Shown here: positions 54,816 to 63,163 of the stretch, piece after piece | How positions within the stretch are numbered: position 1 is the first letter of the stretch | Layout of the letters: every line of letters starts with the position of its first letter | Assembly (NCBI RefSeq): GCF_029958925.1 | Contig: NZ_CP124616.1 | Span: 992,001 to 1,056,000, forward strand | DNA: 64,000 nucleotides | From: Tropicibacter oceani | Lineage (GTDB): Bacteria > Pseudomonadota > Alphaproteobacteria > Rhodobacterales > Rhodobacteraceae | Direction: 5' to 3' | Made by a program: the position numbers and the translations under genes | The notes under the pieces: model-generated | Database searches by the model: none | Told to the model about the DNA's origin: nothing | Seen by the model: only the letters and a program-made list of their open reading frames with translations

Positions 54816-55475
54816 TTAAAGGTGGCTTCGGGCGTGCTGGCGTTCGGGGGTGTCCAGATGCGGCAGGGCGTTGAACTGGGTCAGCGCCAGCCCCGTCGGC
54901 AAAGGCTGTATCCGGTGGACCGAGCTGTTCTCGATCGCAAGGCAGGCATGCGCCATGGCGGGCAGCTCCAGCCCCATGACGATGCGCATGGCCATGCCGA
55001 TCAACCCGCCCGAGGTCACGACCAGCGCGCGCCCTTCGCCTGCGGCGATCTCGTGCAGGGCCTCGCCGACGCGGGTTTCGAAATGCGCAAAACTTTCGGG
55101 CGGGTTGTCGATCCGGCCTTCTTTCCAATAGGTGAACAGCGTCGGCAGATGGGTGATGAACCCCTCGCGGTCCTGCGGAACGGCGATGCCATGTTGCTGC
55201 TCCAGCGCATGGGCAAGGTCGAAATACGACATCTCGTTCAGGCGGGCATCCTGCACGGTGGCGGTGGCGCAGTCCGGGTTGATCCCCTGCGCGGTTTCCA
55301 CATGCCGCCGCAACGTGCCGCAATAGACCCGGGCAAAGCGTTCGCCCGCCGTGCGGAAATAGCCGCCCAGCCATTCGGCCTGCTGCCAGCCCAGCGGGCT
55401 AAGCTGGTCATAGCTGCCCTCGTCGCGGGCGGTCGAATTGGCCTGGCCGTGGCGGACTAGGGTGACATGGGACAT
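54816..55475 (-). CDS. Histidine phosphatase family protein
   Basis: 219-residue phosphoglycerate mutase-like hydrolase. The phosphohistidine motif LVRHGQAN is at residues 6-13 and the second catalytic site is ALVVTSGGLIGMAMRI, where the usual His is replaced by Ser (VTSGG instead of VSHGG), which could lower activity. The ATG at 55475 is chosen. Upstream is an exported protein on the same strand; no pathway link is visible. Confidence 0.78.
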   Translation of the reverse strand: MSHVTLVRHGQANSTARDEGSYDQLSPLGWQQAEWLGGYFRTAGERFARVYCGTLRRHVETAQGINPDCATATVQDARLNEMSYFDLAHALEQQHGIAVPQDREGFITHLPTLFTYWKEGRIDNPPESFAHFETRVGEALHEIAAGEGRALVVTSGGLIGMAMRIVMGLELPAMAHACLAIENSSVHRIQPLPTGLALTQFNALPHLDTPERQHARSHL

Positions 55476-55534
55476 GCGGGGGCCTTTCTTTCGCGTTCCC
55501 GGCTGATACGCCGGGGGGCCGCAAAGGGAAAGAC

Positions 55535-56170
55535 CTACTGCGGCGCCTCGATCCGGATCGAGGGATCGTAGGTAAAGATCAGCACGTGGTTGTCCAAGGT
55601 GACGGTCTGGGAAAACGAATTGGTGAACCCGGTCATGTCCCAACGCGCGACCTGCCCGGTTTCGGGGTCGACATAGACGGTGTTGCTGGCCCCGAACCAG
55701 CTGCCCATGTCGCCCGTGGGGTCGGTCTGGGTGTAAAAGCTGACCTTGTCCAGCGTATGGCCGTCGATCTCGACCAGCCCGGCGCAGTCGGCGCCTTTCA
55801 GGTTGGTCTGCTGCTGGCGGACGACCTCGCGCTGATAAGCCTCGTGATCCTCGGGCAACTGGTTCATCATCTCGGTCCAGGGCCCCTTTGCCGAAGGGCC
55901 CGTCCAAGTGTCCGAGCCGACCATCAGCGTGTAAAGCGCGCCGCCCCGCATCCCCGAAATCGCCCGCACAGGGGTCTGCCACCAGACGTCAAAGACGTAT
56001 TGCACCACCCCGTCCGTCCCGGTCACCGTATTGGCATAGCTGTGCGGCGGGCGCTGGAACGGGTCCAGCGGGCCACCATCGAACATGGCGGCGACGCGGT
56101 CGTGGCAATCATAGGCCATCGCCGGGGCGGCGGGCACAAGGGCGGCGGTGATCAAAAGGAAAAGGCGCAT
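55535..56170 (-). CDS. Exported protein of unknown function
   Basis: 211 residues with a signal peptide (MRLFLLITAALVPAAPAMA) and a predicted periplasmic domain with two cysteines (YDCHDRV and ADCAGLVEI) that may form a disulfide. It contains VQYVFDVWWQTPVRAISGMRGGALYTLMVGSDTWTGPS and ends with beta-strand-like sequence (HVLIFTYDPSIRIEAPQ). I do not recognise the family. It lies between MscS and the phosphatase on the same strand. Confidence 0.7.
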   Translation of the reverse strand: MRLFLLITAALVPAAPAMAYDCHDRVAAMFDGGPLDPFQRPPHSYANTVTGTDGVVQYVFDVWWQTPVRAISGMRGGALYTLMVGSDTWTGPSAKGPWTEMMNQLPEDHEAYQREVVRQQQTNLKGADCAGLVEIDGHTLDKVSFYTQTDPTGDMGSWFGASNTVYVDPETGQVARWDMTGFTNSFSQTVTLDNHVLIFTYDPSIRIEAPQ

Positions 56171-56238
56171 TGGAAATCTCCGGGGCAGTGAAATCCCGAT
56201 CAGGCTACCGCTTTGCGCGCTTTCGTCAAAGCCCCGGG

Positions 56239-57099
56239 TCAGGCCGCGTCCTTTTCGATGTGCACAGTGCGCGTCGGAAAGGGAATGTCGATGTCGGCCT
56301 GATCCAGCGCCTCTTTCACCCGGCGCTTCATGTCGGCCTGATACTGGAAGTAGTCCGCCGACTTGACCCAGACCCGCACCAGAAAATCGACCGAGCTGTC
56401 ACCAAGGTTGTTCACCTGGATGAACGGTTCGGGGGTCGCAAGCGACCGGTCATCCGACACGATGGTGTCGTGGATCACCTTTTCCGCCTTGGCCAGATTG
56501 GCGCCATAGCCCACGCCAAAGGACCATTCGGCCCGGCGCGTATCATAGACCGAGTAATTTTCGATCACATTGCCCCAGACCTCGGAATTGGGGATGATGA
56601 TCTGCACGTTGCTCAGGCTGGCCAGCTCGGTGGTGTTCAGGGTGATGTCCTTGACCGTGCCCATTTCGCCCGCGACCTGCACGAAATCACCGATCTTGAT
56701 GGGCCGAAAGACGATCAACATCACCCCCGCCGCAACATTCGACAAGGTCCCCTGCAAGGCCAGCCCGATGGCCAGCCCCGCCGCCCCAAGCGCCGCGATG
56801 ATCGACGTGGTCTGCACGCCAAAGGTGTTCAACACGAACAAAAGCGCAAAGATCAAAATGACATAGCGGGCCGCGTTGCCAAGGAAATGGAACAGGGTGA
56901 TGTCCAGCTTGGGGTTGGCCTCGCCGATCGCGCGGATGCGCCGCCGCACCCAGCCGGCCACGAACAGCCCGACCAGCAAAATGACCATGGCGGCCAGAAC
57001 GTTGCCCAGAACCTGGGCCATGACCTCCAGCGTCAGCAGGTCGGCCAGGGCCTTGCCATCGTAGATTTCGGTCTCGAACAGCGCGCGCAGCTGATCCAT
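56239..57099 (-). CDS. Small-conductance mechanosensitive channel (MscS family)
   Basis: 286 residues. Three N-terminal helices, the third being the glycine/alanine-rich pore helix FGVQTTSIIAALGAAGLAIGLALQGTLSNVAAGVMLIVFRPIKIGD, then the beta domain (VKDITLNTTELASLSNVQIIIPNSEVWGNVIENYS) and the mixed C-terminal domain. It opens on membrane tension to release solutes after osmotic downshock. The ATG at 57099 gives MDQLRALFE. Monocistronic; divergent from map. Confidence 0.9.
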   Translation of the reverse strand: MDQLRALFETEIYDGKALADLLTLEVMAQVLGNVLAAMVILLVGLFVAGWVRRRIRAIGEANPKLDITLFHFLGNAARYVILIFALLFVLNTFGVQTTSIIAALGAAGLAIGLALQGTLSNVAAGVMLIVFRPIKIGDFVQVAGEMGTVKDITLNTTELASLSNVQIIIPNSEVWGNVIENYSVYDTRRAEWSFGVGYGANLAKAEKVIHDTIVSDDRSLATPEPFIQVNNLGDSSVDFLVRVWVKSADYFQYQADMKRRVKEALDQADIDIPFPTRTVHIEKDAA

Positions 57100-57221
57100 G
57101 GGATCCCCCTTCTTTCGGATTCACCCATCAACGCGGCCAAGCGCCAGAAGGTTCCGGATGCCGCATCGCCGCGCGCTCTGGCAAATCCGGTTTTCCGGCG
57201 CTAGATAAGACCAAAGAGAAG

Positions 57222-58043
57222 ATGGAGCATGACGTGAATATTGATCACGGCGGGCGCAAGACCCGGGACGGCATTCAGATTTACCACGACGCGGACTTTG
57301 CCGGGATGCACAAGGCCGGCAAGCTGGCGGCGCAAATCCTGGACGACGTCGCCGACCATGTCTTTGTCGGGCAGACCACCGGCGCCCTCGACGATTTCAT
57401 CCGCAACAGCGTGAACGAGGCAGGGGCCGTCTCGGCGACCATCGGCTACAAGGGCTACCAGCACGCCAGCTGCATTTCGGTCAACCACGTGGTCTGCCAC
57501 GGCATCCCCGGCGACAAAAAGCTGAAGGATGGCGATATCCTGAACATCGACGTCACGGTGATCGTCGATGGCTGGTACGGCGACACCTCGCGCATGTATG
57601 TGGCCGGAAAACTCGCCCGCAAGGCCGAGCGTCTGATCCAGGTCACCCACGATTCCCTGATGCGCGGTATCGAGGCGGTCAAACCGGGCAACACCTTTGG
57701 CGACATCGGCCACGCCATCCAAAGCTATGTCGAAGCCAACCGCATGTCAGTGGTGCGCGATTTCTGCGGCCACGGCCTGGGCCGCGTCTTTCACGCCCCG
57801 CCAAATGTCCTGCACTATGGCCGCCCCGGCACCGGCCCCGTTCTCGAAGAGGGCATGTTCTTCACCATCGAACCCATGGTCAACCTTGGCCGCGCCGAAA
57901 CCAAGGTGCTGGCCGACGACTGGACGGCGGTGACCCGCGACAAATCCCTGTCGGCCCAGTTCGAACACTCTGTCGGGGTCACGGCGGACGGCGTCGACAT
58001 CTTCACCCTATCCCCGGGCGGGCGCTTTCACCCGACCTACTGA
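57222..58043 (+). CDS. map: Methionine aminopeptidase, type I
   Basis: Removes the initiator methionine from nascent proteins, 273 residues. The five metal ligands are placed: Asp in NIDVTVIVDGWYGDTSRMY (two), His in GHGLGRVFH, Glu in FTIEPMV and Glu in QFEHSVGV. ISVNHVVCHGIPG is the substrate loop. The N-terminal about 25 residues (MEHDVNIDHGGRKTRDGIQIYHDADFAGM) are typical of the alphaproteobacterial form. The ATG at 57222 follows AAAGAGAAG. A type B repeat lies 7 bases after its stop. Confidence 0.93.
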   Translation: MEHDVNIDHGGRKTRDGIQIYHDADFAGMHKAGKLAAQILDDVADHVFVGQTTGALDDFIRNSVNEAGAVSATIGYKGYQHASCISVNHVVCHGIPGDKKLKDGDILNIDVTVIVDGWYGDTSRMYVAGKLARKAERLIQVTHDSLMRGIEAVKPGNTFGDIGHAIQSYVEANRMSVVRDFCGHGLGRVFHAPPNVLHYGRPGTGPVLEEGMFFTIEPMVNLGRAETKVLADDWTAVTRDKSLSAQFEHSVGVTADGVDIFTLSPGGRFHPTY

Positions 58044-58049
58044 CCGGCC

Positions 58050-58096
58050 CTTCTTCTTGGCGGAAATACTCCGGGGGTCTGGGGGCTGGCCCCCAG
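58050..58096 (+). repeat. Dispersed repeat, A/B hybrid (copy 5)
   Basis: TTCTTCTTGGCGG from type A, then AAATACTCCGGGGG and the hairpin CTGGGGGC-TG-GCCCCCAG (58079-58096). It links the two repeat types as one family. It lies between convergent map and metallo-hydrolase genes. Confidence 0.75.
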
Positions 58097-58123
58097 TCCC
58101 TGCGTTTCAAAAAGGCGCAGCGC

Positions 58124-59089
58124 CTACCACTGCCACATGGCGGGAACGAAACGATAGGCCTCGCCCTCCTTGCGCACATGTCCGACCCCGGGAAAGGGGA
58201 AGTGATAGCCCAAGACCGCCATCCGGTCCGCCGCCGCCATGTCCAGCAACCGCTTGCGCGTGGCCACGGTCGCATCGCCGTCCATGTCGAAATTGTTGAA
58301 CCAGTCGGGGTGCGCAAAGTTCATGTAGGCGTGGTTCATCGAATCGCCCAGGGCAATCAACTGCTGCCCGCCGCTTTCCACCACGACTGACAGATGCCCC
58401 GGGGTATGCCCTGGTGTGTCGATCACCCGGATACCCGGCGCGATCTCTTGCTCGTTGCTCACCAGCGTCCAGTCGGCGCCCTCCACTTCAATGGAATTCA
58501 CCGCCCCGACGACGAATTGTTGCATTTCAGTGGGAACCGAGCTGGCCAGACCGTCCTGCATCCAGAAATCCCGCTCGACCTGACCGATGACGAACTGCGC
58601 ATCCGGCAGGATCGCCTCGTCGAAATCGTCGCGAATGCCCCAGATGTGATCGGGGTGGGCATGGGTGATCACCACATGGGTGATCGCGCCCGCATCAATG
58701 CCTGCGCTTTCCAGGTTCGCCATCAGGTCCCCCGCCGTTGGCAGGAACCGTGACCCCGATCCGACATCGACCAGAACCGTGGCATCACCCAGCTCGATCA
58801 CGATGTGATTGGTGTGCGAATAATTGGTTTCCGGCGACAGGAAATAGCTCTGCAAAAAGGCCTGCACCTCGGCCGGATCGGCGTTGATCCCCAGCCCGCT
58901 GGCCGGTGTCTCAAGATGCCCGTCCGACACCACGGTCAGCTTGGCCTCGCCCAGCATGAAACTGAAATGTGACGGGTTGCCCGCCATCGGGGCCCCCAGA
59001 TTGGCGCGCGCCGCGACCGGAAGGGTCAGCGCGGGCATCACCGCGGCCATGCTCAACAGATCACGGCGCGAGGGTTTGAAAACAGTCAT
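58124..59089 (-). CDS. Exported MBL-fold metallo-hydrolase (Tat signal)
   Basis: 321 residues. Twin-arginine signal (KPSRRDLLSMAAVMPALTLPVAARA), then the metallo-beta-lactamase core with HAHPDH (VVITHAHPDHIWGI), a later His in DTPGHTPGHLSVVV, and Asp in LGDSMNHAY. These residues bind two metal ions. Relatives include quorum-quenching lactonases and methyl parathion hydrolase-like enzymes; substrate unknown. The ATG at 59089 follows GGGGAGG. Convergent with map, divergent from the TRAP binding protein. Confidence 0.83.
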   Translation of the reverse strand: MTVFKPSRRDLLSMAAVMPALTLPVAARANLGAPMAGNPSHFSFMLGEAKLTVVSDGHLETPASGLGINADPAEVQAFLQSYFLSPETNYSHTNHIVIELGDATVLVDVGSGSRFLPTAGDLMANLESAGIDAGAITHVVITHAHPDHIWGIRDDFDEAILPDAQFVIGQVERDFWMQDGLASSVPTEMQQFVVGAVNSIEVEGADWTLVSNEQEIAPGIRVIDTPGHTPGHLSVVVESGGQQLIALGDSMNHAYMNFAHPDWFNNFDMDGDATVATRKRLLDMAAADRMAVLGYHFPFPGVGHVRKEGEAYRFVPAMWQW

Positions 59090-59344
59090 GGTGCCTCCCC
59101 AAATTCATTTATTCGCATGTCAGGATAGCACCGCCCGCAGCGTTTTCCAGCGGGCATTTTTCCGCCGGGGGGAATTCATCGCCAAATTCCCTCCGGCATC
59201 GGAAAACCGTCCCCGGGCAAGGGTTTGACTACAAATCCCGGCCCTTTCAACTTGCGACCGACTTGCAACTAGGCGACAGCCCCCGTATCTAACCCCCGTC
59301 GCTGCATCGCAGCACAACCGGTCCCAACGCAGAAGGAGACCCCG

Positions 59345-60388
59345 ATGACACATCCGATCCGTACCGCCGCGCTTGCGCTGATGGCGGGCCTTCTGGCCCC
59401 CGCCGCCATGGCTCAGGAGGTGACCCTGCGCTTTCAGCACTTCGTCTCGCCCAATTCGGCGAACCCCAAATACTTCATCGAACCCTGGGCCGAAAAGGTC
59501 GAGGCCGAATCCAACGGTCGGATCAAGGTCGAGATTTATCCCTTCATGCAACTCGGCGGCGCCGCGCCGGAACAATACGACCTCATCCTTGATGGCGTAA
59601 TCGACGGCGGCTGGGTGATCCCCGGCTACCAGGGCGGCCGCTTCCCCCAGGCCGAGGCGCTGGAACTGCCCTTCATGGTCACCAAATCCGCAGAAGAGGC
59701 CTCACGCGCCGCATGGGACTACACCCAGCAGCACCTTGCCGATGACTTCGCCGAGGTGCACCTGATCGCCGCGCACATGCACGGACGCGGGCTGATCCAC
59801 AAGAAAGGCCCGGCGATCGAAACCGCCGACGACCTTCAGGGCCTCAAGCTGCGCGGGCCTTCGCGCCCGGCAACCCTGCTGCTCGACAAACTCGGCGCCA
59901 CGCCCATCGGCATGCCGGTCCCCCAGTTCCCCGAATCCCTGTCCAAAGGCGTCGTCGACGGCGGCGTGATCACCTGGGAAATGTCGCCCTCGCTGAAACT
60001 GGACGAACTCACCGACAGCCATACCGACGTGGCGGGCGACAAATCGCTCTATAACCTCTACTTCATCTGGGCGATGAACAAGGCCAAGTACGAAAGCCTG
60101 CCCGACGACTTGCGCGCCATCATCGCCGCCAACTCCGGCGCGGAAACCAGCGCCTGGGCAGGCCGTGCGCACGATCTGGGCGATGCCGACGGCAAGGCGG
60201 CGATGATCGCCTCGGGCAACCAGGTCGCCACCCTGTCCGAAGAGGCCACCGCCGAAATCCGCGCCAAGGGCGACGAAGTCATCACCGACTGGATCGCGGA
60301 AATGACTGCCCGCGGCCTACCCGCCGCCCAATTGGTCGATGACGTCCGCGCCGCTGTGGAAAAGGCCAGCGCCGGATCGGGCAGCTGA
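59345..60388 (+). CDS. dctP: TRAP transporter solute-binding protein (DctP)
   Basis: 347-residue periplasmic binding protein of the DctP family. Signal peptide MTHPIRTAALALMAGLLAPAAMA, VTLRFQHFVSPNSANPKYF, the pocket arginine motif LKLRGPSRPATLLLDKLGATPIGMPVPQ, and YNLYFIWAMNKAKYESLPDD. It would bind a carboxylic acid for import. The partner membrane genes dctQ and dctM are not adjacent. A standard GGAG-type ribosome site (AAGGAGACC) precedes the ATG at 59345. The 255-base upstream gap must hold its promoter; I see no clear operator in it. A type B repeat follows. Confidence 0.87.
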   Translation: MTHPIRTAALALMAGLLAPAAMAQEVTLRFQHFVSPNSANPKYFIEPWAEKVEAESNGRIKVEIYPFMQLGGAAPEQYDLILDGVIDGGWVIPGYQGGRFPQAEALELPFMVTKSAEEASRAAWDYTQQHLADDFAEVHLIAAHMHGRGLIHKKGPAIETADDLQGLKLRGPSRPATLLLDKLGATPIGMPVPQFPESLSKGVVDGGVITWEMSPSLKLDELTDSHTDVAGDKSLYNLYFIWAMNKAKYESLPDDLRAIIAANSGAETSAWAGRAHDLGDADGKAAMIASGNQVATLSEEATAEIRAKGDEVITDWIAEMTARGLPAAQLVDDVRAAVEKASAGSGS

Positions 60389-60398
60389 TCGCCCTTCC

Positions 60399-60453
60399 AA
60401 TTGCCCCAAATATCCCGGGGGAGTCGCCATAGGCGACGGGGGCAGCGCCCCCT
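60399..60453 (+). repeat. Dispersed repeat, type B (copy 6)
   Basis: AATTGCCCC, core AAATATCCCGGGGG then AGTC, hairpin GTCGCC-ATA-GGCGAC (60423-60437) and hairpin GGGGGC-AGC-GCCCCC (60438-60452). It lies between convergent dctP and rsmD. Confidence 0.85.
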
Positions 60454-60495
60454 TCCTGAAACACCTGTGCGGGCCGCTAGGCCCGCGCATTCAGA

Positions 60496-61053
60496 TCAAA
60501 CCGCCTCCAGCAGGGTCACGGTGGTGTCGCCATACTTACGGTGCTCCAGCAAGGCGAACCCTTCTGGCGCGACCTGCGGCGCGCTTTCTTCCCACACGAT
60601 CAAGGCCTCGGGCGCAATCCAGCCTGCCGCCCGGGCCGCAGTCAGCGCCTTTTCCCCCATTCCCTTGCCATAGGGCGGATCAAGAAACACCAGGTCCGCC
60701 TGCGCCTCGGCCCTCGGCAACCGCAGCGCATCCGCCCCGATCAGCCGCGCTCGGTCCGCACAGTCCAAAATCTTCAGGTTTTCGCGGATCAACTGCTGCC
60801 CCACACGCCCCTTTTCCACGAAAGTCACAAACGCGGCCCCGCGCGACAGCGCCTCCAGCCCCAGCGCGCCGGTGCCGGCAAACAGGTCCAGCACCCGCGT
60901 GCCATCGAAAGGCGCGCCAAAGCGTCCGCCGTCCAGCATGTTGAACAGCGCCTCGCGCACGCGGTCGGTGGTCGGGCGCAGATGCGCCCCGGGATCGCCC
61001 TTGCCGACAGCGGCCAGACGCCGCCCGCGAAATTCTCCGGCGATGATCCTCAC
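60496..61053 (-). CDS. rsmD: 16S rRNA guanine-966 N2-methyltransferase
   Basis: 185 residues, full length. Starts MRIIAGEFRGRRLAAVG, typical of RsmD; SAM-binding DLFAGTGALGLEALSRGA and catalytic LVFLDPPYGKG (the DPPY motif). It methylates G966 in the 30S subunit. Its start overlaps the FAD reductase stop by 4 bases (ATGA), so it is downstream of that gene on one message. Confidence 0.93.
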   Translation of the reverse strand: MRIIAGEFRGRRLAAVGKGDPGAHLRPTTDRVREALFNMLDGGRFGAPFDGTRVLDLFAGTGALGLEALSRGAAFVTFVEKGRVGQQLIRENLKILDCADRARLIGADALRLPRAEAQADLVFLDPPYGKGMGEKALTAARAAGWIAPEALIVWEESAPQVAPEGFALLEHRKYGDTTVTLLEAV

Positions 61054-62258
61054 GCTTTCAACAGCGCCTTGAGGTCGGTCGCCGGGTCGGCCACCGCCGC
61101 CGCATCCGCGCTTTTGCCGCTTTCGATCAGGCGTTTGCCCACCATATAGGCGCGGCTGTCGTTCATCGCGTCAATCGCCAGCAACCTGTCCCCGGCATAA
61201 TACCAATGCGACTGCGCGCCACTGCCGCCATCGCGCACGACGATCTTGTCATAGCCGCTGTTCAGCCCCGCGATCTGCAGTTTGACGTCGTATTGATCCG
61301 ACCAGAACCACGGCTTGGGCGCATAGGACAGGCCCGCGCCCATGATGTTGTCGGCCACCAGTTCGCCCATGTCGATGGCATTGCCGACGCTTTCCAGCCG
61401 CATCTGGGCGCCGCCGACAGGGAAACTGGCGCAATCGCCCGCCGCCCAGACATGCGGGTCCGAGGTACGCCCCTGCGCATCCACCTTGATGCCATTGTCG
61501 ATCGTCAGGCCGGCTGCATCCGCCAGATCGCTGGTCGGCACGATCCCGACGCCGACGATCACGAAATCCACCTCCAGCATGCTGCCATCGGCCAGCTCCG
61601 CCCCGGTGACATGATCCTGACCGGTCAGCCGCGCCAGCCCGACCCCTTCGCGCAAGTCGACCCCATGCCCCTTGTGCAAGGCGCGAAAGTAATCCGAGGT
61701 CTGCGGCGCGGCGACCCGTTGCAGGATGCGCTCGGCCGCTTCGACCAGCGTGACCTTGAGCCCCAGCTTGGCCGCCACGGCCGCCGCCTCCAGCCCGATG
61801 TAACCGCCGCCGACGATCAACACCCGCGCGCCTGCCACGAAACGCGGCGCCATGGCGTCCACATCAGCCAGCGTGCGCACCACGAAAACCCCGCCCAGAT
61901 CGCCGCCGACAGAGGCAGGCAAGCGGCGCGGGGAGGACCCGGTGCACAGCACCAGATCGTCATAGGCAATCACCGCATCCCCGGCGGTCACGGTCTTGGC
62001 GGCGCGGTCAATCGCGCTGACGGTCACGCCGGTCATCAGATCGATGTTCTGGTCGGCGTAATAGCTTTGCGGGCGCAGGTACAACCGTTCCAGATCCATG
62101 TCGCCCAGCAGATAGGCCTTGGACAGCGGCGGGCGCTGATAGGGCACCACCGGTTCGTCGCCGATCACGGTGATCGCCCCTTCGTATCCCTTGCTGCGCA
62201 GACGGGCCACCACTGTGGCTGAGGCCTGTCCTGCCCCTATCACGACGACACCTGCCAT
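61050..62258 (-). CDS. FAD-dependent NAD(P)H oxidoreductase (ferredoxin reductase type)
   Basis: 402-residue flavoprotein. N-terminal GxGxxG in VVVIGAGQASATVVARLRSKG, PYQRPPLSKAYLLGD, the NAD-binding VLIVGGGYIGLEAAAVAAKLGLKVTLVE, and WAAGDCASFP near the C-terminus. It matches reductases of ferredoxin-linked oxygenases such as rubredoxin or terpredoxin reductases. No partner ferredoxin or oxygenase is adjacent; AlkB at 48 kb would need a reductase of this type, but the link is speculative. The ATG at 62258 follows GGGAGAG. Confidence 0.85.
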   Translation of the reverse strand: MAGVVVIGAGQASATVVARLRSKGYEGAITVIGDEPVVPYQRPPLSKAYLLGDMDLERLYLRPQSYYADQNIDLMTGVTVSAIDRAAKTVTAGDAVIAYDDLVLCTGSSPRRLPASVGGDLGGVFVVRTLADVDAMAPRFVAGARVLIVGGGYIGLEAAAVAAKLGLKVTLVEAAERILQRVAAPQTSDYFRALHKGHGVDLREGVGLARLTGQDHVTGAELADGSMLEVDFVIVGVGIVPTSDLADAAGLTIDNGIKVDAQGRTSDPHVWAAGDCASFPVGGAQMRLESVGNAIDMGELVADNIMGAGLSYAPKPWFWSDQYDVKLQIAGLNSGYDKIVVRDGGSGAQSHWYYAGDRLLAIDAMNDSRAYMVGKRLIESGKSADAAAVADPATDLKALLKA

Positions 62259-62340
62259 TTTGCACTCTCCCGCTTTCCCTTTGTCCCGCAAAGCCTATAG
62301 TCGCTACTCAGGGAAACGCAATTACAGGGATGTACGACCC

Positions 62341-62829
62341 ATGACGATCAAAGCAGGCGATACACTGCCCGGGGCCACCTTGGCCCGGATGGGCGAAAAC
62401 GGGCCCGAGCAAGTAGCGCTCGATACCATTACCAAGGGACGCAAAGTGGTGATCTTTGCCCTTCCCGGGGCCTATACCGGCACCTGCACCACCGCGCATG
62501 TCCCCAGCTTCATGCGCACCCGCGACGCGTTTGCCGACAAGGGCGTGGACGAGGTGATCTGCCTGTCCGTCAACGATCCCTTCGTCATGGGCGCCTGGGG
62601 CGAATCGACCGGCGCGACCGCTGCCGGCATCACCATGCTGGGTGACCCCGAGGCCGAATTCACCAAGGCCGTCGGCATGGAATTCTCGGCGCCGCCCGCC
62701 GGCCTGATCGATCGGTCCAAGCGTTATGCGATGCTGGTCGATGACGGCAAGGTGGTGGTGCTGCACGCCGAGGAAAACCCCGGCGTCTGCGAAACCTCGG
62801 GCGGCGAAGCGCTGCTGGCCGCGATCTGA
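62341..62829 (+). CDS. Peroxiredoxin (Prx5/AhpE-type)
   Basis: 162 residues. The peroxidatic Cys is in FALPGAYTGTCTTAHVPSFM, in the PxxxT/S-C frame of the Prx5 group. A second Cys lies near the C-terminus (NPGVCETSGGE), possibly resolving. It reduces hydrogen and alkyl peroxides in the cytoplasm. The ATG at 62341 gives MTIKAGDTLPGATLARMGENG. A good terminator follows at 62840. Confidence 0.9.
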   Translation: MTIKAGDTLPGATLARMGENGPEQVALDTITKGRKVVIFALPGAYTGTCTTAHVPSFMRTRDAFADKGVDEVICLSVNDPFVMGAWGESTGATAAGITMLGDPEAEFTKAVGMEFSAPPAGLIDRSKRYAMLVDDGKVVVLHAEENPGVCETSGGEALLAAI

Positions 62830-62839
62830 ATACACCAGG

Positions 62840-62864
62840 GGGGCGGCCGTTGTGCCGCCCCTTT
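62840..62864 (+). terminator. Terminator after peroxiredoxin
   Basis: GGGGCGGC-CGTTGT-GCCGCCCC, a perfect 8-bp stem followed by TTT. It lies between convergent peroxiredoxin and phhB. Confidence 0.7.
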
Positions 62865-62872
62865 CGTTTGCG

Positions 62873-63163
62873 TCACAGGCTGTCCATCTTGCGCGCCAGC
62901 TTGGCGTCCAGCGCCGACAGCCCACCGACGTCATGGGTGGTCAGCGTCACCTCGACCGTCTTGTAGACATTCGACCATTCCGGGTGATGGTCCCATTTTT
63001 CCGCCCATAGCGCCGCGCGGGTCATCCAGGCAAAGGCCTCGGTGAAATCGGCAAAGACATAGGTCTTGGAAATCGCATCGCGCCCCGGCGTCACAGTCCA
63101 GCCATTGTCCAGCAGCGGCTGCAGCACGGTCTTGCGGGCGGTGTCCGACAGTTTTTCGGTCAT
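62873..63163 (-). CDS. phhB: Pterin-4-alpha-carbinolamine dehydratase
   Basis: 96-residue small enzyme that dehydrates 4a-hydroxytetrahydropterin, recycling the pterin of phenylalanine hydroxylase, or helping molybdopterin and other pterin chemistry. The active-site motif [23 protein letters not shown] (two catalytic histidines and a third in TTHD) is intact. Phenylalanine hydroxylase is not in the window. It overlaps the stop of the upstream gene by 4 bases. Confidence 0.9.
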   Translation of the reverse strand: MTEKLSDTARKTVLQPLLDNGWTVTPGRDAISKTYVFADFTEAFAWMTRAALWAEKWDHHPEWSNVYKTVEVTLTTHDVGGLSALDAKLARKMDSL

